NCBI GenBank assembly: GCA_028281495.1
Contig: JANQJU010000082.1
Span: 110,278 to 174,277, forward strand
Reading direction: 5' to 3'
Source of the DNA: SAR324 cluster bacterium
GTDB lineage: Bacteria; SAR324; NAC60-12
Length of the DNA stretch: 64,000 nucleotides
Shown here: in pieces, positions 42,311-48,469 of the stretch
How the letters are laid out: every line of letters starts with the position of its first letter
How positions within the stretch are numbered: the first letter of the stretch is position 1
Notes under the pieces: model-generated
Told to the model about the DNA's origin: nothing
Seen by the model: the letters and a program-made list of their open reading frames with translations, nothing else
Databases searched by the model: none
Made by a program: the position numbers and the translations under genes

Positions 42311-45061
42311 ACGGTGACCCGTTCTGTTCGTAAGAGTACAAAACAGCCAAGTGGGGCACAGAACGTTCCTCGTAAAAAAGCCAAGGTGGTCAACAAGGTG
42401 GTGGCCAACCCAGAAGCATTAATCCAAGTGTTGTCGGAATCTCAGAAGCAACGGCTGATTGCTGAGTATCGAGTGAATATGGATCGAGTGAATACAGATC
42501 GGATGAATATGGATCGGGTGAATACGGATCATGTGAATGGAGTAGCGGATCGGATGAACAGAGGAACGGCCCGGGCGAATGGAGGAGCGGGCCGGGGAGT
42601 TACGAAATCGGCCTTAACCCAGGATATCGCCATTGTAGGATTGAGCGGGAAATATCCGCATGCGGAAGGGCACTATGACTTTTGGGAAAAGCTGCTGCAT
42701 GGAGAGAATTTCATTCAAGCCGTGCCCGCAGAGCGATGGGACCATCGTCGTTATTATGATCCTGCACTCGATCAACCGTTCGTTCCTCACAAAACTCGCT
42801 GTAACTTTGGAGCTTTTCTTTCGGCGCACGATACCTTTGATGCCCCCTTCTTTGATATGACGCGGGACGAAGTATTGATGATGGATCCGCAAGAACGGCT
42901 CGCCTTAGAAACCGCATGGGCGTGTATTGAAGACGCAGGGTACGTTCCAGCAAAGCTAGGAAACGCGGTGGGATTGTTCACTGGGGTGACCTACAATGAA
43001 TTTCAGAAGTTGATCCCATCCCCCAGTCATTCGTGCATGATCAATAGTCGAATCGCATATTTCTTTGATTTTCAAGGCCCTTCCATCAGCGTGGACACCG
43101 GTTGTGCCTCTTCATTGACGGCAATTGATTTGGCCTGTCGGAGTTTGAACCAGGGGGAATGTCAAACCGCTCTTGTCACCGGAGCCAATCTCATTCTGCA
43201 CCCCGACCATTATGTGGGGTTGTCGTCCTTGCTCAGCACGACCCGCGAACCCTGTTCCAAACCCTTTGGCAACGACGATGGATGGATTCCTGCTGAAGGC
43301 GTGATTTCGATATTACTCAAGCCTCTGGAACAAGCGATCAACGACCGCGATCATGTGTATGCCGTGATCAAATCCAGCCATATCGGTCAGGAGGGAAAAA
43401 CGTCGTGGTTCACTGCATTCAATCCCAGGCATCATGCCGATTTCCTCCGGGATCATTTTAAAAAATCGGGGATCCATCCCGAAACGCTCAGTTATGTGGA
43501 AATGGCAGCCAACGGCTCACCTATGGGCGATGCCGTAGAATTGAAAGGCATGACAACAGCCTTCCAACAGTTCACCAAAAAACAAGGATTCTGCCCGATG
43601 GGGTCTGTGAAATCCAACGTGGGACACGGAGAGGCGGTATCCACAATGCTCCAATTGACCAAAGTGTTGCTGCAACTGAAGTCTGAAACCCTCTTTCCGC
43701 TCGCGCATACCGATTCCATCAATCCGCGGCTCGATATCGAAAGTTCGCCATTCTATTTCCTGGAATCTCCTCAGGTCTGGGAACCCCCACAAATCCAACT
43801 CAATGGAACTCGATTCGCTTTGCCGCGTCGCGCGTCGATCTCTTCCTTTGGTGGCGGAGGGAACATGGGGCATCTGATTTTGGAAGAACATCAGGTGGAG
43901 CCTATCTCAGAATCGGGTGTCTCAAAATCAGGTGTCTCAGAATCGGGTGTCTCAGAATCAGGTGTCTCGGAATCGGGTGTCTCGGGTCTGAATACTTACT
44001 ACCTGCCGCTCTCAGCCAAGACACCTCCCCAATTGAAACAAACAGTGCAGAATCTCCTACACTTCTTGGAAAGCGTTCCTGTTTTTTACGCCCATTGGGA
44101 GACCCATTACACGCTTCTGAATATCATGTACACTTTGTGCGTTGGACGAGTGGCTTTTCCCGAACGAATCGTTTTTGTAGCGAAGGATCGGGATGGTTTC
44201 ATGCACCAGCTACGGCAGTATTCAGAAGGGCAAAGTCATCCGGATATCCTCACTCCCACTGAATCCTGGCACGCTGTGGCACAGGCTTGGCTTCGCGGTA
44301 CTGATGTCTCCTGGGAATCTTTTTTTGCTGCAAAATCGGTCCGGCGTGTGTCCTTGCCAAGCTATTGCTTTGATCCGCAATCATTTCCGCTTCCTCAGCC
44401 CGCGGACCCCATGCAGAACGAGCCTCTTCGGATGCAGAACGAGCTTCCTCGGATGCAGAACGAGCCTCTTCGGATGCAGGACGAGCCTCCTCGGATGCAG
44501 GACGAGGCACATCAGAGGCAAAATGTAGAACCTCCCAAGGAACAACCAATGTCCCACTCAAAGCCTGCGGAGGGAAACCGAGAACCAGTGGAGTTGAAAC
44601 CAGAACCCACCGAGGAGCAGTCTGCCTCATCAACTCATCCCGTCCCACCAATCCATTCCGATGCCCCTATTACCGCCTTGTTCAAAAATATCTTTTCTCA
44701 AGCCATCCATATTCCAGCAGACCAGATCGACTTATTGCAACCGCTGGACCTCATGGGATTTGATTCGAATTTGGTCACGTTTGTGGCTCACGAATTGGAA
44801 ACCCATTTTCCGAAAGTTCCCCACACTCTGTTTTTTGAATGCCGAACCATCCAAGAGGTGATTGATTATTTTGTGGATGCGTATCCAGCCGAGGTGTCGA
44901 TTTTAGGCGAGGCCATGCCAAAGGTTTCCAGTACAGAGCCATCAAGGCAACCCGTTTCAAAGACACATAAGCCCGTTGCAGACGGGTCGATTGAGGAATT
45001 GACGAAGGCGATCTTATCGAATCAGATATCGGAAGAAGGACTGCTGGATCGATTGGGTTAG
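39941..45061 (+). CDS. PKS protein, about 1,706 aa: GNAT/DUF2156-like domain - PLP lyase (TnaA/TPL-like) domain - KS0 - ACP - docking tail
   Basis: Residues 1-320 resemble the C-terminal GNAT-like domain of phosphatidylglycerol lysyltransferases (RGNKMRKLRYLVEKFKKLG and a late EGASTFSLGV block). Residues about 400-790 are a fold-type I PLP lyase like tryptophanase and tyrosine phenol-lyase: LMTDSWFG at the start, Asp589 and Arg592 in LDASRIVRNAF, Schiff-base Lys632 in SLTKDF followed by VPVGG. Next come KS9 (Cys1055, catalytic His replaced by Ala1189 in VEMAANGS), ACP10 (Ser1609, MGFDSN) and a docking-like tail (ILSNQISEEGLLDRLG). Start ATG 39941 is preceded by a GAGAG stretch; in-frame ATGs at 39899 and 39923 are possible, the first overlapping the previous stop. 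The first two domains together look like a heteroatom-insertion unit comparable to the DUF-SH didomain of leinamycin-type AT-less PKSs. That comparison rests on architecture, not alignment. Confidence 0.88.
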   Translation: MHHLIHENELSQHPELAECVQAIDAQHPPVGYERMLYPYLFIVPGQPHYLRLIKDDSNQLLIPLYVTDAAMYQELVQCSNALNYQLLVLDQYRDWLDTGQTRLIPLGAWQDIDIHQFTTRGNKMRKLRYLVEKFKKLGAVETVEYSSSFPGDFDEMKAIMTGWSAGKKNVIQHSFVCMKELLEHTLPASHRAFFTYCNQKLCSVIVIETSGEGSYVMDQEFYDPATAPLGHMEYGIVEIIERLKQEGASTFSLGVTWYPFPFEQYPKNDPDGWEWVVQTTARKTLLSRIFEQGKTNYQFKKKFGVVGDPIFIYLPQDAPFSTLLHYWPVFFQNSQTAEQVTTQLQQIPRPQTLSAPAPQTPTLPVAPPQPEASKSARSQPQPEASKSARSQPEASERPKLLHREDREAMLGETEKLELLNYSDHPLDLMTDSWFGIRSDAVLQRTAYLNEKSVSPSMEALHALFPFKHIILTGRGGDAEALFYGVFPKTKSQIITAIPWLSTLMHQLNNGFEVIEILNPGVMDPQSEWLFKGEMDLDALTHHLEQSPQTIGMVGLEVLSNGTGGHPVRLSHLRAVKEKLQSLAIPLVLDASRIVRNAFLVKQHEDGYQDTDVWTIVQRTLAQADHVVMSLTKDFAVPVGGLVATNDDALAAAIKAAQTVQDPAVPFNPDVIGYALSERDTIQDLVSRQMAFTRRVQDQLKAAGVPILQPAYGHAVVVDVSQLASGATSAQKKENFLKTLFLETGIRAGAHLAGKQKNTRLDRCVRFAIPLGLTPEHEEAIVHQLQTFFVATVTRSVRKSTKQPSGAQNVPRKKAKVVNKVVANPEALIQVLSESQKQRLIAEYRVNMDRVNTDRMNMDRVNTDHVNGVADRMNRGTARANGGAGRGVTKSALTQDIAIVGLSGKYPHAEGHYDFWEKLLHGENFIQAVPAERWDHRRYYDPALDQPFVPHKTRCNFGAFLSAHDTFDAPFFDMTRDEVLMMDPQERLALETAWACIEDAGYVPAKLGNAVGLFTGVTYNEFQKLIPSPSHSCMINSRIAYFFDFQGPSISVDTGCASSLTAIDLACRSLNQGECQTALVTGANLILHPDHYVGLSSLLSTTREPCSKPFGNDDGWIPAEGVISILLKPLEQAINDRDHVYAVIKSSHIGQEGKTSWFTAFNPRHHADFLRDHFKKSGIHPETLSYVEMAANGSPMGDAVELKGMTTAFQQFTKKQGFCPMGSVKSNVGHGEAVSTMLQLTKVLLQLKSETLFPLAHTDSINPRLDIESSPFYFLESPQVWEPPQIQLNGTRFALPRRASISSFGGGGNMGHLILEEHQVEPISESGVSKSGVSESGVSESGVSESGVSGLNTYYLPLSAKTPPQLKQTVQNLLHFLESVPVFYAHWETHYTLLNIMYTLCVGRVAFPERIVFVAKDRDGFMHQLRQYSEGQSHPDILTPTESWHAVAQAWLRGTDVSWESFFAAKSVRRVSLPSYCFDPQSFPLPQPADPMQNEPLRMQNELPRMQNEPLRMQDEPPRMQDEAHQRQNVEPPKEQPMSHSKPAEGNREPVELKPEPTEEQSASSTHPVPPIHSDAPITALFKNIFSQAIHIPADQIDLLQPLDLMGFDSNLVTFVAHELETHFPKVPHTLFFECRTIQEVIDYFVDAYPAEVSILGEAMPKVSSTEPSRQPVSKTHKPVADGSIEELTKAILSNQISEEGLLDRLG
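41051..41131 (+). repeat. In-frame repeat, GNAT-like to PLP-domain linker (36- and 30-base units)
   Basis: EASKSARSQ occurs twice, then EAS a third time, with spacings of 36 and 30 bases. Confidence 0.85.
42470..42529 (+). repeat. In-frame minisatellite, PLP domain to KS9 linker (4 x 15 bases)
   Basis: Units encode RVNMD, RVNTD, RMNMD and RVNTD, then decay to the right. Confidence 0.9.
43907..43981 (+). repeat. In-frame minisatellite, post-KS9 linker (5 x 15 bases)
   Basis: Units encode SESGV with one SKSGV. Confidence 0.92.
44411..44503 (+). repeat. In-frame minisatellite, KS9 to ACP10 linker (4.4 x 21 bases)
   Basis: Units encode MQNEPLR, MQNELPR, MQNEPLR and MQDEPPR. Confidence 0.92.
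44980..45058 (+). other. C-terminal docking tail of the last PKS protein
   Basis: The last 26 residues (SIEELTKAILSNQISEEG, then LLDRLG) follow the L..L..G.is.ee..LL helix pattern of docking tails, like the tail of the first gene. No downstream plus-strand synthase follows in the window. Confidence 0.6.
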
Positions 45062-45129
45062 CAGAACTGCTGGATCGATTGGGTTCCACACCGTAGGGGA
45101 AAAACGCGCTCGGACCCGTCGCAACACTA

Positions 45130-45159
45130 TTGGGAATACAAACCGTTTGACGGTATAAT
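45130..45159 (+). promoter_or_regulatory. Sigma70-like promoter of the nuclease gene
   Basis: TTGGGA (45130-45135), an 18-base spacer, then a perfect TATAAT (45154-45159), 57 bases before the ATG at 45216. A small inverted repeat, ACCGT-TTG-ACGGT (45142-45154), abuts the -10 box and could be an operator. This separates the nuclease gene from the PKS operon. Confidence 0.6.
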
Positions 45160-45215
45160 GAAATCTAGATGCTGCCCAAAACCGACCCATCGTCACAAAA
45201 ATAGAAAGGAACCTC

Positions 45216-46127
45216 ATGTACATTGCCAATCCGATCTATGATGTCGTCTTCAAATACCTCATGGAAGACAAAGAGGTCGCTATCCTGCTCATCTCCGAAA
45301 TCCTGGGGGAAAACGTCATCGACTTGGAATTCAAGCCCCAAGAATCTGTCAGAAAAGTTGGAGAACCTCATCTCTTCACTATCTATCGAATGGACTTCTC
45401 GGCCAAAATCGAACTCCCCAACCAACAATTCAAACAGGTCCTCATCGAAATTCAGAAGGCCAAGTTTCATACCGATATCATGAGATTCCGAAACTATTTG
45501 GGGATGCAATACGCCAATAAGGAAAATGCCCACATCGAACAAAGCAACGGAAAAGAAATCAAACACGCTTTACCCATCCACAGCATCTATTTTCTGGGGC
45601 ACCGACTGGACCGCATTGAAGCTCCTATCGTTCAGGTCAAACGAGCCTATTGGGATGGAACCACTGGCGAACTCATTTCAGAACGAGAAGAATTCATCGA
45701 AAGCCTCACTCATGACAGTATTGTGATTCAGATCCCCCAGTTGAGAAAGGAGATGAAAACCGATTTAGAGCGACTCCTCAGTGTGTTTGACCAAAGCTAC
45801 GTGGTCCACCACGATAAACACATTCTTGACATTGATGATGAGCAGGTTCCTGAAAAATTTCGCAAGGTGGTCCGGCGATTGATCAAGGCCAATTCGGAAG
45901 AAGAGGTTCGGCAAGACATGAATTTGGAAGACGAATATCTGGAAGACTTGCAGGCCCAAGGACGCGAAATTCTCAAAGCCAAAGAGGAAACTGCAAAAGC
46001 AATGCGACGGGCCGAACAAGCCGATCAACGCGCCGAACAAGAAAGACTGCGGGCTGAGGAAGAGAAACAACGCGCCGAGGAGTTTATGGAGCTTCTAAAA
46101 AAGCATGGCATCGACCCCAAGAAGTGA
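45216..46127 (+). CDS. Rpn/PD-(D/E)XK nuclease family transposase-like protein, 303 aa
   Basis: The N-terminus NPIYDVVFKYLMED is the hallmark start of the Rpn-type (PDDEXK_2) putative transposase/nuclease family. The nuclease core follows: Asp in RMDFSAKIEL and the E-x-K-like LIEIQKAKF near residue 80. The C-terminal 60 residues are a charged coiled coil (repeats of RAEQ and RAEE). Proteins of this family cut DNA and have been linked to recA-independent recombination; many genomes carry numerous copies. AGGA lies five bases upstream of the ATG, and the gene has its own promoter. It stands between two biosynthetic regions and probably has no role in either. Convergent with the cyclase gene, with only 27 bases between the stops. 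Confidence 0.88.
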   Translation: MYIANPIYDVVFKYLMEDKEVAILLISEILGENVIDLEFKPQESVRKVGEPHLFTIYRMDFSAKIELPNQQFKQVLIEIQKAKFHTDIMRFRNYLGMQYANKENAHIEQSNGKEIKHALPIHSIYFLGHRLDRIEAPIVQVKRAYWDGTTGELISEREEFIESLTHDSIVIQIPQLRKEMKTDLERLLSVFDQSYVVHHDKHILDIDDEQVPEKFRKVVRRLIKANSEEEVRQDMNLEDEYLEDLQAQGREILKAKEETAKAMRRAEQADQRAEQERLRAEEEKQRAEEFMELLKKHGIDPKK

Positions 46128-46154
46128 GGAAAGCGGAGTACGGTGTTTGATGCT

Positions 46155-47705
46155 TCATTTGGAATCTAATTGAGTCACGCCATCCCAATCGTCATCCCAT
46201 CCGAGTTTGAGGAGTTGTTGGCAGCGTTTTACGTAGATTTCTGCTGCTTTGTCTTCTGGAAACTGGCGGAGGCAGGTTTTGAAATGATGTTGAGCCTCTT
46301 CAAATTCTTTGAGGTGGTATAAGGCCAAACCCTCTTGAAATCCTTTCATGGTGCTGGATTTCTTATCGAAGATTTCGGCAGGATCGCTGTTGAAGACTTC
46401 AAGGATGGTGATGGGTTCGGACTTCCCTTTGGCTTGAACGCGGTCCACGATGCGGGTGTGAAATTGTTCCGGGTGTTGCAGTTGGGCCAGGGTGGCATCG
46501 CTGATCAACATCTGCACGCCATACATTTTGGTCATGCCTTCCAACCGGGAGGCGATGTTGACGGCATCGCTAATGACAGTCGTTTCCATGCGATTGTGTT
46601 CTCCAATGGTGCCAAGCATGAGCTGACCCGTGTGGATTCCCAAACCCATCCGGATGGTCGGTCGCTCGGGACGGTTTCGCGTGAGATTATAAGTTTGAAG
46701 TTCTTTCAACATGGCCGCTCCGGCCAACAGGGCGTCGTCGGCACTGCGGTCGAACAGGGCCATGATGGCGTCTCCAATGTATTTGTCTACAAAGCCTCCG
46801 TGTTTTTGAATCACCGGACTCATCAGCCCTAAATATGCATTCAAAAAACGGAAGTTGTCTTGCGGGGTCATGCCTTCCGAGAGCTTGGTGAAGGAGCGTA
46901 GATCGGAAAACAATACCGACATGGTGCGTTGCACGCTGTCGCCCAGCCGAACGTCCGTGATGCTATTTTTATCCAGATGCTTGAGGAAATCTTGGGGAAC
47001 GAACTTCGCAAACGCTTGGTTCAACGAGGTGATCTTTTGTGTTTCACTCAATAGGTTGGTGCGCATGGCATTGATGCCATTGACCACATCTTCCAGTTCA
47101 TCTTTCTTGGGAACAGCGGACTTGCGTTCCAGCAACAGAGGCGTTTCCAAGTTATCGATTCCCGTGCTGCGAGTGTAGTGAGCGATGCTGAGCAAATGGC
47201 GCATTACCGTTTGCTGGAAAATGAAAAATACAAACACGGACACTAAAAAAATGATCGCGGCTTGGTTGCCCAAAATGAGGAACAGCTTGTCGAACAAGCG
47301 CTCATAGACCAGATCTAAATCCATATTCAGCTTTAAGGTTCCCAAGGCAAACAAGTGATCTTGGTACTTGTGATTCATCGGGAACTCATACGACAAGGCC
47401 GCGGTGTATTCAAAAGTGCCCGCAGTGATCGAGGGGCCGTCTTTGTGATCGAGTGCCACATACCGCACATAGGGGAGTCGGCTGATGCCATCCAACTGCA
47501 ACTGCAAAATCGAAAAATCTCCCACCCACAACTGATTGATCAATGTGGGCAAGTAGCTGGTTTCTACCTGGAGACGTTGTTCTTCAATCGCCGCGATTTC
47601 TTGTTTGTAGTCGAAATACAGTTGCACGGCGGTGATGACCAAAGTGATCACCAAACTGCTGAGCAGAATGTAAAAAATCAGTTGAAAGGTGAGTTTCGTT
47701 TTCAT
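46155..47705 (-). CDS. Membrane class III adenylate/guanylate cyclase, 516 aa
   Basis: Makes a cyclic nucleotide second messenger, probably cAMP. A transmembrane helix (about 8-30), a periplasmic sensor segment (about 31-140) and a second helix (about 141-166) are followed by a HAMP-like linker. The class III catalytic domain starts near residue 260, with metal-binding Asp268 (FSDLRSFT) and Asp312 (YIGDAIMALF), and the transition-state region DAVNIASRLEG. The C-terminal 60 residues (GLALYHLKEFEEAQHHF) look like a tetratricopeptide-type tail. GAGG lies eight bases upstream of the ATG. It follows a solute-binding protein gene by 62 bases in the same direction, so the secreted protein may present a ligand to the sensor. 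Last gene of the minus-strand operon. Substrate choice between ATP and GTP is not settled here. Confidence 0.9.
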   Translation of the reverse strand: MKTKLTFQLIFYILLSSLVITLVITAVQLYFDYKQEIAAIEEQRLQVETSYLPTLINQLWVGDFSILQLQLDGISRLPYVRYVALDHKDGPSITAGTFEYTAALSYEFPMNHKYQDHLFALGTLKLNMDLDLVYERLFDKLFLILGNQAAIIFLVSVFVFFIFQQTVMRHLLSIAHYTRSTGIDNLETPLLLERKSAVPKKDELEDVVNGINAMRTNLLSETQKITSLNQAFAKFVPQDFLKHLDKNSITDVRLGDSVQRTMSVLFSDLRSFTKLSEGMTPQDNFRFLNAYLGLMSPVIQKHGGFVDKYIGDAIMALFDRSADDALLAGAAMLKELQTYNLTRNRPERPTIRMGLGIHTGQLMLGTIGEHNRMETTVISDAVNIASRLEGMTKMYGVQMLISDATLAQLQHPEQFHTRIVDRVQAKGKSEPITILEVFNSDPAEIFDKKSSTMKGFQEGLALYHLKEFEEAQHHFKTCLRQFPEDKAAEIYVKRCQQLLKLGWDDDWDGVTQLDSK

Positions 47706-47767
47706 CGGGACGACCTCACTTCAAAAGTGAACACAGAAAGATGCGGAGACGCATGGAGGACCGGAGG

Positions 47768-48469
47768 TTACTGGTATTTTGCAAACATCTGCTGGCGGAT
47801 TTCGGTGATGCGACCCAACGCTTGCATCCGTTGCAAGGCTTGGGTCAGCGGTGCGATCAAATGTTCGTTTCTTTTATGCAAATAGTGAAACAAATCGGTT
47901 TTTATCAAGGCTTTGTCTAAAATACGGGCGTTTTCAATGGGAAATTCCCGAAGACGGGCCTGCCCCAGCAGACGGGACTCGATGATAAAATCCACACGTC
48001 CCCGCTCTAGCATGAAAAATTTCTGAGACGCATTGGAAACCGGAACACTTTGCAAACCTTGGGTGAACCGTTCTTCGATTTTAATGCCTCGTTGAATGCC
48101 GATGGTATAGGGCTTCAATTGGTCTAATGATTCGAACTCGAAATCAGGGAGCCGAGTGAACAACACCATCTCCAATAAATTGACGGGTACCGAAATCATG
48201 CGCAAGTTGGTGTACTGCTTCTGCAAATTCGGAACCCGACTGACCTCCCCATCCACGATGCCCTGATTCGCGACTTTCAATCCGCGAAACGGAGGATATG
48301 GCACATAAATCACCTCAATCCCAATCTGGCCATAGGCCTCTTCCATCACCTTCACCGAGGTGTGACTTAAGGGATCGTCCATGCCTGCTAAGACGATCTG
48401 TGTTTGCGCCTGCGCGGACAAGAGGCCCAGGAGTCCCCAACACCCTAAAATCCAGATTAAAGGTTTCAT
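47768..48469 (-). CDS. Periplasmic solute-binding protein, family 3 type, 233 aa
   Basis: A signal peptide (MKPLIWILGCWGLLGLLSAQAQ) is followed by an amino-acid-type binding-protein fold. Recognisable blocks are GIEVIYVPYPPFRGL, the VDGEVSR stretch, LKPYTIGIQRGI and VDFIIES. At 233 residues it is a normal length for the small family 3 proteins. No permease or ABC ATPase is nearby. Such orphans often act as sensors rather than transport partners, which fits the membrane cyclase gene immediately downstream. Its start overlaps the stop of the P-type ATPase gene by four bases (ATGA), so the two are translationally coupled. The ligand cannot be read. Confidence 0.8.
   Translation of the reverse strand: MKPLIWILGCWGLLGLLSAQAQTQIVLAGMDDPLSHTSVKVMEEAYGQIGIEVIYVPYPPFRGLKVANQGIVDGEVSRVPNLQKQYTNLRMISVPVNLLEMVLFTRLPDFEFESLDQLKPYTIGIQRGIKIEERFTQGLQSVPVSNASQKFFMLERGRVDFIIESRLLGQARLREFPIENARILDKALIKTDLFHYLHKRNEHLIAPLTQALQRMQALGRITEIRQQMFAKYQ

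Larger units (their letters stand above)
42623..44900 (+). other. PKS module 9: KS9(His-less)-ACP10
   Basis: KS9 keeps Cys (DTGCASS) and the second His (NVGHGEA), but the first His is Ala (base 43505), in the same AANGS context as KS4. It should transfer rather than extend. The post-KS motif is degraded to LPSYCF. ACP10 has Ser1609. Confidence 0.85.
41041..45085 (+). other. Direct duplication spanning the stop of the last PKS gene (bases 45041-45085)
   Basis: The 19 bases 45041-45059 are repeated exactly at 45067-45085 (26-base period). The event is out of phase, unlike the linker repeats, and brings the stop forward. Without the duplication the frame would end SerThrPro-stop, three residues later. 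The feature proper is 45041-45085; the wider left coordinate marks the gene part it closes. Confidence 0.6.

Noticed and set aside
4773..44503. Linker tandem repeats as CRISPR-like or mobile elements
   Set aside because: Units are short, adjacent, in frame and differ from site to site; there are no spacers.
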